NCBI GenBank assembly: GCA_902557415.1
Contig: CACEAA010000009.1
Coordinates: 1 to 48,795, forward strand
DNA length: 48,795 nt
Direction of reading: 5' to 3'
Source of the DNA: an uncultured Pseudomonadota bacterium
GTDB lineage: Bacteria > Pseudomonadota > Gammaproteobacteria > Ga0077536
Position numbers and translations under genes: made by a program. Under the pieces are notes generated by a model. The model made no database searches. It saw only the letters and a program-made list of their open reading frames with translations, and was not told where the DNA came from. This document shows positions 33,916 to 43,982 of the stretch, piece by piece; position 1 is the stretch's first letter, and every line of letters starts with the position of its first letter.

Positions 33916-35172
33916 ATGATAACTGGAAAGCTTACAGATGTTGTTATATCCCAACTTAGGGCACGCGACAAAATTTATAAAGCATCCGATGGTGACGGAA
34001 TGTCGCTAATAGTTCACCCTAATGGAAAAAAATGGTGGCGTTTTGATTTTAAATACCACAAAAAACGTAACTCCATTTCACTTGGGGTGTATCCGGACGT
34101 AACACTCTCACTTGCAAGAGAAAAGAGAGCCGCATGTTTGAAAGCCTTGCTTGCAGGAGTTCATCCCACAATTGGGAGAGACAATATCCTAAGCAATTTT
34201 GGAGAAAATCAAAGTTTCAGAGAGCTAGCTGAGTCTTGGTTCAGATGTTGGAAAAAAAATAAAACTGAAGCCCATGTGCTTAAAATCCGAAATCGTTTGA
34301 GTGATGATATCTTACCCTGGATAGGAAACCATATTGCACAAAATATCGATGAAAATAAGCTACTTGATGTTATCAAAGATATAGAAATATCAAACTCAGT
34401 AGACAAAGCGCATCGAGTTAGGCAAACGCTAAATCAGATCTTCAAGTATGGGGTAGGTTTGGGGATACTTGATAGCGACCCGAGTAGGTATCTGCGGCAC
34501 AAACAACTTTCACTGATAAATGCGCCGTATCCGCGCATCACGAGTAGTGACCACCTTAAACAGATCATGATGGGAATAATAAGCTATAAAGGACACAGAA
34601 ATTGTAAATTAGCGCTACAATTTGCTCCACTGGTTTTTGTGAAGCCAACCGTCTTAATAAATGGGAAATGGGGCGAAATAAAATGGGATGAAAGGTTATG
34701 GCTGATCCCAAACAATTTAAATACTACTCAATCTCTACACGCTGTGCCATTGTGCGATAGAGCAATAGAAATCCTCGCTAAATTAAATCCTCAACGCTTG
34801 AAAAAAGGATATATTTTCCATAGTCACAGCGGCGCTAACCGACCTCTAAGTGCTAATACGTTAAATCATGCACTGGCTAAGATCGCATCAAAAAAGGAAG
34901 AAAGAATTACGGTAACAAGTTTTCGTAACGTGGTAAAAATTTATCTGAAAGAGATGGGGTGGAGCGATCAGACGATAGGGGCACAACTCGGTACATCTTT
35001 TGGTGGGTATACTCATCAAAGACAGAACTGGAAACTTAACCTGAATGAGCGCAGAAGTATGATGACTGTATGGGCTAACTACTTAGAATCATTGACTTCC
35101 ACTGCGGACCAAATATCTATGTACGCAGCGGTACGTCCAAAAACTCAACTCCAAAAGGATCCTACTAGATGA
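33916..35172 (+). CDS. P4-type tyrosine recombinase with degenerate active site
   Basis: About 418 aa. N-terminal arm-binding domain DUF4102 (KASDGDGMSLIVHPNGKKWW minus its ends; SLGVYPDVTLSLAREKR), SAM-like core, then the catalytic domain. Box I has Lys243 (FVKP) where Arg is expected; the beta-hairpin Lys is not apparent; the HxxR block is T334-S-F-R337; the LAH block is LGT (T360); and AYxR is replaced by THQR, with a Tyr365 two residues upstream. Only Arg337 clearly remains. The frame is nonetheless intact and ends with the family's RRSMMTVWANYLE. ATG 33916 is preferred to 33862. No att repeat or tRNA is nearby. Alignment was by eye. Confidence 0.75.
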   Translation: MITGKLTDVVISQLRARDKIYKASDGDGMSLIVHPNGKKWWRFDFKYHKKRNSISLGVYPDVTLSLAREKRAACLKALLAGVHPTIGRDNILSNFGENQSFRELAESWFRCWKKNKTEAHVLKIRNRLSDDILPWIGNHIAQNIDENKLLDVIKDIEISNSVDKAHRVRQTLNQIFKYGVGLGILDSDPSRYLRHKQLSLINAPYPRITSSDHLKQIMMGIISYKGHRNCKLALQFAPLVFVKPTVLINGKWGEIKWDERLWLIPNNLNTTQSLHAVPLCDRAIEILAKLNPQRLKKGYIFHSHSGANRPLSANTLNHALAKIASKKEERITVTSFRNVVKIYLKEMGWSDQTIGAQLGTSFGGYTHQRQNWKLNLNERRSMMTVWANYLESLTSTADQISMYAAVRPKTQLQKDPTR

Positions 35173-35519
35173 GCAAAGTATCGTGGACATGTTTGGGCCT
35201 ATGCGTGATGATCTTAGTTTGTCCCGTGACTAGCGTGATAGCTTGTGATACCGACCAGGACTGCGGTGTCGGAGTTTGTATAAAAAGAGAAAAACGGGCT
35301 AAGGGAATATGCTACGGCCTAGAACTAAATCAAAAACAAAAAAATAGGCTGCAATCACCTCGTCAAAAAGCTATTGAGTTGATGGGCGATCCGAACGAAA
35401 TACTTAAAGAGCATTTCCCAGGAAAAAAAATAGGAAAAATTTGTGTGGTGAGTACCGACTGTAATAAAGGACAAGATTGCGTTCATGCCGGGTTTGAGGG
35501 TCGTTGTATAGAAATGTAG
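35169..35519 (+). CDS. Secreted small protein with two 4-Cys modules
   Basis: 116 aa: signal peptide to about residue 25, then CDTDQDCGVGVC...GICYG and, after a 50-residue charged linker, CVVSTDCNKGQDC...GRC. Both modules have C-x5-C-x4/5-C-x8-10-C with D before the second Cys, pointing to duplication and disulfide-stabilised folds in the periplasm or outside. I know no function. The ATG overlaps the integrase stop (ATGA), so translation is probably coupled. Confidence 0.65.
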   Translation: MSKVSWTCLGLCVMILVCPVTSVIACDTDQDCGVGVCIKREKRAKGICYGLELNQKQKNRLQSPRQKAIELMGDPNEILKEHFPGKKIGKICVVSTDCNKGQDCVHAGFEGRCIEM

Positions 35520-35530
35520 CTAGCAGTGAT

Positions 35531-35992
35531 TTACTTTGATAAACGCTTTTTGACCAAAAAGAGACCCGTAGTCTTCAAGGAAGCTACCACCTCTGAATTC
35601 TGATTAAGCCCCTCAATTAAAGAATATACAATACCTCTATCTGGCTTAGATACAGATAAACGAGTTGAAAGTATCGAGACGCGCAAACGCAGCGTATCTC
35701 CCGGTCGTACGGGAATTAACCAGCGCACTTCATCAACTCCCGGGGAACCTAGACTGGCAGCTGGAGCAATGAAATGCTCCGTCATCATTCTCATAATCAT
35801 CGCACACGTGTGCCACCCACTAGCGATTAAACCGCCGAAAGCATGCTTTTTAGCCGCTTCTTTATCTAAGTGAAAAAACTGAGGATCGTAGTTCGTAGCA
35901 AACGCTACTATCTCGTCTTCGGCAACATTGTACGAACCAAATTCGTGACAAGCACCCGCGACATAATCCTCAAAAGATTGGAATAACATCAT
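35531..35992 (-). CDS. MaoC-family hydratase/dehydratase
   Basis: About 153 aa hot-dog fold protein. FATNYDPQFFHLD and FGGLIASGWHT carry the MaoC hydratase-2 signature (Asp and His in the D-x5-H pattern), followed by VRWLIPVRPGDTL. Predicted enoyl-CoA hydratase or a related acyl-CoA dehydratase. Start uncertain between two ATGs (35992, 35989) and a TTG. Downstream of gltA by about 24 bp. Confidence 0.82.
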   Translation of the reverse strand: MMLFQSFEDYVAGACHEFGSYNVAEDEIVAFATNYDPQFFHLDKEAAKKHAFGGLIASGWHTCAMIMRMMTEHFIAPAASLGSPGVDEVRWLIPVRPGDTLRLRVSILSTRLSVSKPDRGIVYSLIEGLNQNSEVVASLKTTGLFLVKKRLSK

Positions 35993-36016
35993 ACACTGCA
36001 ATACTCGCGAAAATGA

Positions 36017-37327
36017 CTATCTATCGGCTCTCGCCACATAATCTCTCGCTGAATAACCGGTATAAAGTTGCCTGGGACGGCCTATTCTTTGACTAGAGTC
36101 TTCTATCATTTCATTCCACTGCGCTGCCCACCCCACTGTTCTAGCCAAAGCGAATAGTACTGTAAACATCGAAGTAGGGAAGCCCATCGCCTTCAAGGTG
36201 ATACCAGAATAAAAATCTATATTAGGATACAGTTTCTTCTCTATGAAATATTCATCCGAAAGAGCGATTCGCTCAAGCTCCATCGCTACATCTAAAAGTG
36301 GGTCATCCTCAATACCAAGCTCTGCTAAAACTTCATGACAGGTTTCCTGCATGACTGTTGCTCTAGGATCGTAGTTCTTATAAACACGATGACCGAAGCC
36401 CATAAGTCTAAATGGATCATTTTTATCCTTAGCTTTCTTTATATATTCGGGAATACGATCAACGCTACCAATTTCGGAAAGCATCTTTAGAGCCGCCTCG
36501 TTAGCCCCACCATGTGCAGGCCCCCAAAGACACGCAATCCCCGCAGCAATACAGGCGTAAGGGTTGGCCCCTGAAGAGCTAGCCAATCTCACTGTAGAGG
36601 TAGAGGCGTTCTGCTCGTGATCGGCGTGCAGAATAAAAATTCGCTCCATCGCTCTCACCAGGGTTGAGCTTATAGGCCCACCATCGTTTGGTTTCTGGAA
36701 ACACATGTTCAGAAAATTCTCAGCGTATCCTAATCCGTTTGCAGGCTCCACAAAATTTTGACCAGCTGAATGTCTAAAAGCCATTGCGGCTATAGTCGGT
36801 ATTTTAGCTATCAATCGTTGACTCGCTTGCATTCTATGCGACGCATTGTTGATATCAATAGCCTCATGATAATAAGCCGACAGCCCACCGACAACACCGC
36901 ACAGCATGGCCATCGGATGCGCAGCCTGACTGAACCCAGAAAAAAAGTTATGCAGTTCTGCGGGAACATTAACTTCTTTAGCGATCGCTGTTACAAACTC
37001 GTTGTAGTCACTTTCGTTAGGTAGTTCACCTTTCAACAATAGGTAGGATGTTTCCAGGAAGCTACTTTTCTCGGCAAGTTCACCAATAGGGTAGCCTCGG
37101 TAAAGTAGTATCCCTTCATCCCCATCAATGTAGGTTATTTTTGACTCACAACTCGCCGTCGAGGTAAACCCGGGGTCGTAAGTAAACCGACCAGTTTGGC
37201 CATAAAGTTTAGAAATATCTATTACACTAGGGCCTATAGTTCCATCTAAAACGGGAAATTCATAGTCAGAGCTCCCCAGTTGAAGGTTAGCCGTATCGGC
37301 CGTTCCTGTGATTTTTTCTTCGCTCAT
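36017..37327 (-). CDS. gltA: Citrate synthase, type II
   Basis: 436 aa. [48 protein letters not shown] and YPNIDFYSG, with the two catalytic His and Asp in place. Condenses acetyl-CoA and oxaloacetate. GAGG lies about eight bases before the ATG. Housekeeping anchor of this part; the 283 bp upstream carry no gene I can support. Confidence 0.97.
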   Translation of the reverse strand: MSEEKITGTADTANLQLGSSDYEFPVLDGTIGPSVIDISKLYGQTGRFTYDPGFTSTASCESKITYIDGDEGILLYRGYPIGELAEKSSFLETSYLLLKGELPNESDYNEFVTAIAKEVNVPAELHNFFSGFSQAAHPMAMLCGVVGGLSAYYHEAIDINNASHRMQASQRLIAKIPTIAAMAFRHSAGQNFVEPANGLGYAENFLNMCFQKPNDGGPISSTLVRAMERIFILHADHEQNASTSTVRLASSSGANPYACIAAGIACLWGPAHGGANEAALKMLSEIGSVDRIPEYIKKAKDKNDPFRLMGFGHRVYKNYDPRATVMQETCHEVLAELGIEDDPLLDVAMELERIALSDEYFIEKKLYPNIDFYSGITLKAMGFPTSMFTVLFALARTVGWAAQWNEMIEDSSQRIGRPRQLYTGYSARDYVARADR

Positions 37328-37610
37328 ACACCATGCCTCAAAGTCTCGCTCGCAAAAACAGTGCGTTTCTTATAACGTACTGCAGCAATTTTTCTATCGA
37401 AAAGGGGTAGTTCTGTTATAAAGAAAACCAATCATTTCCTAATACATAAACTGATCGAGCTTTCCAGTTTCAGTTAGATTATAAAATAGATACGTATCTA
37501 ATTCATCAAATCGTTAAGAAAAAAGAGGAGTTTTATCGAAAAAATACGAAAATAAATTATATAAAACAGTAAGTTATATTTTTTTACTAGTTCACAAAAT
37601 TGAGTAGGAT

Positions 37611-38552
37611 CTACCTAAAATCCCCAACCTGACGCGCCCTAACCCGATAGCCTAAGCGTGGGAAATGGACAAAAACGTCCCCCAAATCGGTAGCGGCATT
37701 ACGGATAATTAATCTGCTTTCATCTGCATACACTAACCAACCGTAGGTAGAAGAATCTTCGCCAAAAGGGGATACTTCTACCATTTCTCCTATGTTGATT
37801 TCCTCACTCATCTCATAGCTAGGAGAGCTAGTTAGAGCTAGTGGCGAAGATACACGCGCCAGATCTAGAGCTACCTGACTCGTCATCGAGCTACTATCAC
37901 CCCACCCAATCTCACTAACTCTGGCGGTCCACTGCAGTAATTTTGGCATATCACCTAAAAGCGACAAATCTCCAACAATTTTTTGAATAAACCAAGGACA
38001 TTGGTAGACAGCTAAATCGGCAAGACTCAATGAGTCAGATAAAATATAATTTTGACCACTAGATAATAATCCTTCGATCCAATGTAACTGCGCTTTTACC
38101 TGAGGAAAATAAGTCTTAGCTGACTGACGCACCTTTTCTAAAGACGGCGGAGCCTTGCCATGCAATTTAGCCCTATCTAAGTGGAATGCAAGAGGAAACT
38201 TGTTCGCATACAACCCTGTGACGTATAAAGCTAGTGGTCGCATGAGGCTATTTTCGACCCAATAAATAATTGTTTCACATTGTGCCTTTGTTCTGGCCTC
38301 ACACCCGCCGGGATAAATAGTTGGATTAGGAAATAAGCTCTCTAACACTTCCGCTATTAGCCTGGTATCGCAATAAACATCAGCTCCTATCTGAAGGACC
38401 GGAGCACGTCTGTAACCACCCGTGAGATGCGTAAAATCAGGCTTGGGCCCATGCGATGGCACTTCGACTGACTTCCACGAGACGCCTTTGTAACCCAAAA
38501 GTAGCCTAATCTTTTCTGAGTAGTTAGAAAAATCGTAATTGTACAATATCAC
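37611..38552 (-). CDS. Glutathione S-transferase with C-terminal extension
   Basis: 313 aa, about 80-90 longer than a standard GST. N-terminal MILYNYDFSNYSEKIRLLL, RRAPVLQIG with cis-Pro, YCDTRLIAEVLE; helical domain with SLSLADLAVYQCPW. From about residue 248 an extra segment (EEINIGEMVEVSPFGEDSS, then VYADESRLIIRN and FPRLGYRVR) reads like a small beta domain. GTG start with GGAG seven bases upstream. Gene upstream on the same strand is the enol-lactonase-like hydrolase. Confidence 0.78.
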   Translation of the reverse strand: MILYNYDFSNYSEKIRLLLGYKGVSWKSVEVPSHGPKPDFTHLTGGYRRAPVLQIGADVYCDTRLIAEVLESLFPNPTIYPGGCEARTKAQCETIIYWVENSLMRPLALYVTGLYANKFPLAFHLDRAKLHGKAPPSLEKVRQSAKTYFPQVKAQLHWIEGLLSSGQNYILSDSLSLADLAVYQCPWFIQKIVGDLSLLGDMPKLLQWTARVSEIGWGDSSSMTSQVALDLARVSSPLALTSSPSYEMSEEINIGEMVEVSPFGEDSSTYGWLVYADESRLIIRNAATDLGDVFVHFPRLGYRVRARQVGDFR

Positions 38553-38581
38553 TCAAAAACTCCATCCTCACAAAACTGGCA

Positions 38582-39376
38582 CTAAGTGTTCACGCAGTCA
38601 AAAAACTTAAGAAGCAGCTCGTTATAGTCTTGGTAAGCCTCAATATTACTTACATGAGCCGTTGGCAGTTCCTCGTAACGCGAGTCGACAATCAGCTCCT
38701 TCATTTTACGCATTTCAACTGGAGGAGTGCCGACGTCATACCTTCCTGCAATCAATAAAGTAGGTATGTCAATAGAAGACAAATTAGGCACATAGTTCAG
38801 GCGTTCTAACGCGGCACAACAAGCGATATAACCAGAAATTTCTGTGGCGCCAACCATGTCCCTAATCCCACCAACTTCTGCTTTATTTTTATCAATAAAG
38901 TCTTTTGTAAACCATCTCTCTATAGTCGCGTTCAATATGGGAGCTAACCCTTCGGAAGCTACCGTCTTTACTCGATCCCGCCATACTTGACGAGCATCCT
39001 CAGAAAACGTCGCGACACAATTACTTGCCGTAAGGCTTAGGAATCGCCGTGCATGCATAATACCCAGTCCTAAGGCTGTCATTCCACCCATTGACAACCC
39101 CACAAAATTAGCCTGATTAACTTCTAATTCGTCCATTAAGTGAACCACATCATTCGCTAAATCATCAAAATCAAAGGAAGTAGTTGGCACGGTAGTTCTT
39201 CCATGACCTCTTTGATCGTAACGTATTATATGAAACTTGTGCTTTAGTGCCTCAACTTGTCTGTCCCACATACGAAGATTAGCGCCCAATGAATTCGAAA
39301 AAATAACTGTCGGGGCATGTTTCTCACCTTCCTCTTCATAGTAAAAATCAATTCCATCCTTTTTAACCACTGGCAT
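38582..39376 (-). CDS. Alpha/beta hydrolase, 3-oxoadipate enol-lactonase-like
   Basis: 264 aa similar to PcaD: NSLGANLRMWD, YDQRGHGRT, nucleophile GLSMGG, Asp in GRYDVGTPP, His in PTAHVSN. 3-Oxoadipate enol-lactonase acts in the aromatic beta-ketoadipate path, but no other pca gene is present, so a related lactonase or esterase is equally possible. AGGA precedes the ATG. Confidence 0.78.
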   Translation of the reverse strand: MPVVKKDGIDFYYEEEGEKHAPTVIFSNSLGANLRMWDRQVEALKHKFHIIRYDQRGHGRTTVPTTSFDFDDLANDVVHLMDELEVNQANFVGLSMGGMTALGLGIMHARRFLSLTASNCVATFSEDARQVWRDRVKTVASEGLAPILNATIERWFTKDFIDKNKAEVGGIRDMVGATEISGYIACCAALERLNYVPNLSSIDIPTLLIAGRYDVGTPPVEMRKMKELIVDSRYEELPTAHVSNIEAYQDYNELLLKFFDCVNT

Positions 39377-39451
39377 CGTCTTTTATCCTTTTTAAAATAA
39401 AACTTTTTCTCACCTTAATTGAATCCAAGCGAAAATAGTTAAAGCCATTAC

Positions 39452-40087
39452 ATGAGGTATAAAGTAGCATTGGCAATAGAGAAAACGTATCTTTTTACTG
39501 AAGAAGTCAAAAAACGTATGAAAAATAAGAAAATTCATGACAATATCAATATTTACCTCGTAAGACACGGGGAAGCAGCTAACAGCTGGGCGGAAGCATT
39601 AGATTCGCCCCTAAGCGAATTAGGCAAGCAACAGGCTAAAGCAGTCTCGAGAAGCTTCGGAAAATCTCCGATTGCGATCATATCTAGCCCTATGCTAAGG
39701 GCCAAGCAAACCGCGGCACCATTGGCCCAAATCTGGGGTGTTAGCGTAAAAATCGACGATTGCTTTATAGAAATACCCTCCGACTCAGAGGAAAAAGATC
39801 GTAAAAAATGGCTACAGCAAATCTTTGAACAAAAATGGAATATGGTAAATAGTCAAATAAAGGAATGGCGAGAAAAGGCCTTTGAAGCGATGTTGTGTAA
39901 AAAATCTGACGTGATTATATTCACTCACTTTATGCTCATTAATGCCGTTATAAGCAAAATCAAAAAGACCAATCAACTCGTATTTTTCTCGCCTGATAAC
40001 GCCTCAATTACACACTTAAAAATTACTAACGAGCGCACAATAAAAATCGCCAGGCTAGGAAGAGAAAAGAAGACAGTCGTCAACTAG
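39452..40087 (+). CDS. Histidine phosphatase (phosphoglycerate mutase) family protein
   Basis: VRHGEAANSW supplies the phosphorylated His, SPMLRAKQTA the second Arg region, and FTHFMLINA the second catalytic His. Length depends on start: ATG 39452 gives 211 aa with a 30-residue basic leader; ATG 39518 begins just before the domain. Neither has a clear ribosome site. Substrate unknown. Confidence 0.75.
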   Translation: MRYKVALAIEKTYLFTEEVKKRMKNKKIHDNINIYLVRHGEAANSWAEALDSPLSELGKQQAKAVSRSFGKSPIAIISSPMLRAKQTAAPLAQIWGVSVKIDDCFIEIPSDSEEKDRKKWLQQIFEQKWNMVNSQIKEWREKAFEAMLCKKSDVIIFTHFMLINAVISKIKKTNQLVFFSPDNASITHLKITNERTIKIARLGREKKTVVN

Positions 40088-40216
40088 AGAGCGAGGACGC
40101 CTGAGAAATCTTGAATTAATGTGAACTAAATTAAAATATAAGATAAATTGAAAACTAAACTTTACAAGCAATAAAGCATTGCGTAAATATCCACAGAGTC
40201 GGAGAGGTTTTGCCTG

Positions 40217-41029
40217 GTGCAAGTTGGAATCGCGCTAAGAAATATGGGGTCGGAGGCTACATCAGAAATACTAGCAGCCGCCGCAAAATTTGCTGATAAC
40301 TCAGGCTTAGACCACCTATGGGTTCTGGACCATATAGCGATCCCTCCAGATGATGCCGAAGGATCTGGGGGCCGCTATGTTGACCCACTTGCTACATTAG
40401 CGTTCATCAGTGGAATCACTAAAAGAATTCAAATAGGTACATCCGTATTGGTGCTACCGTATAGAGAAAAACTAACCACTGCAAAATTAGTTGCATCAAT
40501 CCAAGACTTGAGTAATGAGCGACTGCTACTTGGCGTTGGCCCCGGTTGGATGGCGTCCGAATTTAAGGTCGTAGGTAAAGACATGAAAAGTCGCGGAGTT
40601 GAAACAGATTTAACTATAGACTTTATAAATAAATGTTTTAACAATCACATCGTCATTGAAAATGAGCAAGATTTTATCTTCAGCCCGAGGCCCAAAAAGC
40701 CTCCCATCCTAATAGGAGGAAATTCGGAGAAGGCGCTACAAAGAGTCTTAAAACGGGGAGATGGCTGGATGCCGATGATAAAGGATAATGAGGTCCTTAT
40801 AAATGCTTGCGCCACACTGATAGAAAATATGGCATCCCGCCGAAAAATTATGCCGACGATCATCCCGCTTAGACAGTTAAACTTGGTCGATCTTAATAAA
40901 TCAGTAGAGACTATTATAAGCCTTAAAGAGGCGGGCTGTGCGGGTGTAGAGCATTTCCAAAGATACGAGACGCTTGACGAATTTAAATACATTGCGGATC
41001 AATTACTTGAAATAAAAAATAGGCTGTAG
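40217..41029 (+). CDS. LLM-class flavin-dependent oxidoreductase
   Basis: 270 aa luciferase-like barrel: MQVGIALRNMG, LWVLDHIAIP, IQIGTSVLVLPYREKL, DLSNERLLLGVGPGWMASEF and PPILIGGNSEKAL. GTG start after GGAGAGG. Paralogous in family, not closely alike, to the gene at 11812. Clusters with an FAD monooxygenase 42 bp downstream, so they may act on one substrate route. Confidence 0.82.
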   Translation: MQVGIALRNMGSEATSEILAAAAKFADNSGLDHLWVLDHIAIPPDDAEGSGGRYVDPLATLAFISGITKRIQIGTSVLVLPYREKLTTAKLVASIQDLSNERLLLGVGPGWMASEFKVVGKDMKSRGVETDLTIDFINKCFNNHIVIENEQDFIFSPRPKKPPILIGGNSEKALQRVLKRGDGWMPMIKDNEVLINACATLIENMASRRKIMPTIIPLRQLNLVDLNKSVETIISLKEAGCAGVEHFQRYETLDEFKYIADQLLEIKNRL

Positions 41030-41071
41030 ACATATAAAAAACTTCTTTCAGAGAAATAAGACTTAATCATC

Positions 41072-42298
41072 ATGAAAAATAGGGGAAGCGTTGCAATAAT
41101 CGGGGGTTCAATGGCAGGCCTGTTCGCTGCTATTTCACTAAGATCTCTGAACTTTAACGTACATATATTTGAGCGCTCTGCCGGTGACCTAAGGAATAGG
41201 GGTGCGGGTATAGCCACACACAATGAGTTGTACGACGCACTAGAAACCGCGGGTGTCAAACTTAAAACTGAAATGGGTGTTCAGTCGAACGGTCGCGTCA
41301 TGTTCGATAATCAAGGCGAAGTAGTGCACCGAGTAGAAATGAAGCAAATTATGACTTCTTGGGGGCTTATTTATAGATTTCTGAGAAAACAAATACCGGA
41401 GGAAAATTACCACAGCGAGCACTGCCTTAAAAACCTCTCTTTTTCCAGAAATTCAGTGACAGCTTCTTTCACTAATGGCGATAGTATTGCGACTGATTGG
41501 CTAATTGGTGCAGATGGGGCGCGCTCACAAGTACGACAAATCGTCGCGCCAACGATCACTCCTATTTATGCTGGGTATTTAGGATGGCGAGGCTTGATAG
41601 ATGAGAACCTGCTCCCTAAAGAGGTACTCGATGAACTATCGCTCCAAATGGCTTTTGGTATGGCCCCCGGAGGGCATTGGCTCGGATATCTTGTCGCTGG
41701 GCCTAATGATGCTCTAAACGAGGGAAATAGATGGTACAACTGGGGTTGGTACCGCACAGCTGACTCAGATTCCTTGCAAAATCATCTCACTGATGCCACT
41801 GGTGAGTTTCACCGTACCGGTATTCCAGCTCATTTAATTAGAGAAGAAGTGATCACTACCATGAGAGCAGAGGCCAAAAAGTTTCTGGCACCTCAGATAG
41901 AGAAAATTATTGAATCGACTAGCGCTCCATTTCTACAACCCATGTATGACTTCTCCTCGAAACAGCTTGTATTCGAGCGCGCGATCCTAATAGGCGACGC
42001 TGCGTTTACCGCGAGGCCACATGTGGGAATGGGGGTATCCAAAGCTGCATTCGATGCCTCATCCCTTGCCCAAGCGTTATCGAAAAATAACCCAGCATCA
42101 CTTGGGGAATGGGAGAGTTCAAGGCTAAAATTCGGTAACGCCACGGTCCAATGGGGTCGTGATTTAGGTAGCTACCTCGGACCAAAAGCTTCAGATCCTG
42201 AATCCTTAAAAAAAGCAGAGTATTATATGAAACCAGAAACTTTACTCAGCATAACTGCCGCAAGTGAGCCACAACAGTATCTACGACTGAAAACATAA
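41072..42298 (+). CDS. FAD-dependent aromatic-ring-type monooxygenase
   Basis: 408 aa group A flavin monooxygenase: Rossmann motif IIGGSMAGLFAA (GxGxxG with Ser variation), DG motif IGADGARSQVRQ, and the GD motif ILIGDAAFTARPHVGMGVSKA. The central GWRGLID and HWLGYLVAG segments resemble 2,6-dihydroxypyridine/UbiH-like hydroxylases. Hydroxylates an aromatic or related ring with NAD(P)H and O2. Probably cotranscribed with the LLM gene. Confidence 0.82.
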   Translation: MKNRGSVAIIGGSMAGLFAAISLRSLNFNVHIFERSAGDLRNRGAGIATHNELYDALETAGVKLKTEMGVQSNGRVMFDNQGEVVHRVEMKQIMTSWGLIYRFLRKQIPEENYHSEHCLKNLSFSRNSVTASFTNGDSIATDWLIGADGARSQVRQIVAPTITPIYAGYLGWRGLIDENLLPKEVLDELSLQMAFGMAPGGHWLGYLVAGPNDALNEGNRWYNWGWYRTADSDSLQNHLTDATGEFHRTGIPAHLIREEVITTMRAEAKKFLAPQIEKIIESTSAPFLQPMYDFSSKQLVFERAILIGDAAFTARPHVGMGVSKAAFDASSLAQALSKNNPASLGEWESSRLKFGNATVQWGRDLGSYLGPKASDPESLKKAEYYMKPETLLSITAASEPQQYLRLKT

Positions 42299-42608
42299 AA
42301 ACAATAAAACCAATGAATATATTCGTCCTAATAACGTGACCTTTCCCGTAAGCATTGAACGAAAAAAAAAGCATATCCCAACAATTCTGAAAACAATATA
42401 TCTTGATTCCTTGTCAAAGAAGCTATTGTAGCGACATCAAGATCCCTAACATTAAAATTTTTATAAATACACTAGATCCTTAAATATAAACTAAAAGTCT
42501 CTTTTGCTCGTAGCTTATTTAGTGACAAAAATATATGCTAATGTTCGGATCCGTTAAAAACGTTTCCTTAGCCACTTCTTCTTGACACAAATTTAAAAGC
42601 TCAGCCAC
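42299..42608. other. 310-bp intergenic stretch without recognised gene
   Basis: Very A/T-rich. I see no hairpin with T-run, no open frame with a ribosome site and no repeat; a TTGACA at about 42582 lacks a fitting -10 box. It presumably carries the MATE promoter. Confidence 0.5.
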
Positions 42609-43943
42609 TTGCTCGATAAACAACGTATCAGCCGAATATTTCTATTAGCTTTGCCAATCATTGGCGCAATGGTGTCGCAAAACATCTTAAACTTAGTCGA
42701 TACTGCGATGGTAAGTCGGCTAAGTGATAGTAATGCAGCTCTAGCTGCAATAGGTCTTGGAGGTTTTGTTCTTTTTTTTTGGCAAGCATTACTCCTCGGA
42801 TTCTCTACAGGAGTTCAGGCCTCCGCATCTAGGGCAAAGGGCCACGGAAGTCATGGCGAATTAGCAAGCTCTCTAAATGCCGCACTCCTCGTTATTTTTA
42901 TAGCTAGTCCTTTTCTAACTTTAGGTCTGACCTATGCAGCACCGTACCTGTTCCCAATCCTAAATTCCGATACAAAAGTCGCAGAGCTAGGCACTCCGTA
43001 CTTACAAATAAGAGCGGCGGGGATAATATTTACTGCGATGAACTTTGCGTTTCGAGGGTATTGGAATGCTGTAGACATGACTTGGTTATACATGAAAACT
43101 ATCGTCTCTATGCACCTTCTCAACATTCTACTGAACTACGTACTCATATTCGGTAATTTTGGTGCACCCAAGCTAGGTGTAGAGGGAGCCGCAATCGCCT
43201 CTGTAATAGCTTTATCTTTTGGAACTTTAAGCTATTTTATTTTAGGTATGCGGCATGCGCGAAGACAAGGTTTCCTGCACGCACTACCATCCTTTGAAAG
43301 TACTAGAAAGCTAATAAGGCTCTCTCTACCAAACGGCTTACAACAGCTCTTTTTTGCGGCAGGGTTTATAGTAATGTTCTGGATTATAGGTTTGATAGGA
43401 GTACCTGAAGTTGCTGCTGGCAATATATTAATTAATCTTTGGCTTATAGTATTGCTACCAGGCATGGGGATGGGATTAGCCGCAGCAACCCTAGTCGGGC
43501 AGGCGCTTGGGGCAAAGGACGTGGACGATGCGTCAGAGTGGGCATGGGATGTAGTCAAACTTGCGTTTATCACCATGACACTGATCGGTATACCCATGGT
43601 AATTGTCCCAGAAATAGTTTTATCTACAATATTTTCGCTTGAGCCCGAAACCCTAGGACTCGCCATCTGGCCGGTCAGATTAATTGGATTGTGCACTATC
43701 TATGAGGCGGTAGGCGTAGTCCTACAAGCAGCCCTACTCGGTGCTGGAGATACACGACGGGTTATGCGCGTCGTCGTTTTAGGCCAATGGCTAATACTGC
43801 TTCCGGCTGCTTATCTTGCAGGGCCAATTAGCGGCTACGGCCTCACCTCGATTTGGCTGTTACAGTTTGTTTATCGAATACTTCAAACAGGTATTTTTGT
43901 TTCCTATTGGAACAGACGAAAATGGGCGAAAATAATTATCTGA
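42609..43943 (+). CDS. MATE-family multidrug/solute exporter, DinF branch
   Basis: 444 aa, about 12 helices in two repeated halves. RISRIFLLALPIIGAM...LNLVDTAMVSRL is the N-terminal MATE block and GMGLAAATLVGQALGAKDVDDA the second-half equivalent. It probably uses H+ or Na+ to expel cationic compounds. The start is TTG at 42609; no ATG lies before the conserved region. Confidence 0.85.
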   Translation: MLDKQRISRIFLLALPIIGAMVSQNILNLVDTAMVSRLSDSNAALAAIGLGGFVLFFWQALLLGFSTGVQASASRAKGHGSHGELASSLNAALLVIFIASPFLTLGLTYAAPYLFPILNSDTKVAELGTPYLQIRAAGIIFTAMNFAFRGYWNAVDMTWLYMKTIVSMHLLNILLNYVLIFGNFGAPKLGVEGAAIASVIALSFGTLSYFILGMRHARRQGFLHALPSFESTRKLIRLSLPNGLQQLFFAAGFIVMFWIIGLIGVPEVAAGNILINLWLIVLLPGMGMGLAAATLVGQALGAKDVDDASEWAWDVVKLAFITMTLIGIPMVIVPEIVLSTIFSLEPETLGLAIWPVRLIGLCTIYEAVGVVLQAALLGAGDTRRVMRVVVLGQWLILLPAAYLAGPISGYGLTSIWLLQFVYRILQTGIFVSYWNRRKWAKIII

Positions 43944-43982
43944 TATAATGCAGAGCGATGGTGACGAGGTAATTTTAACAGC

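Noticed and set aside
33862-35519. An active integrative element or prophage
   Set aside because: No att repeats, tRNA, excisionase or phage genes, and the recombinase lacks its catalytic residues.
43232-43696. A 154-codon minus-strand frame within the MATE gene
   Set aside because: Antisense shadow of a conserved transporter, with low-complexity translation.
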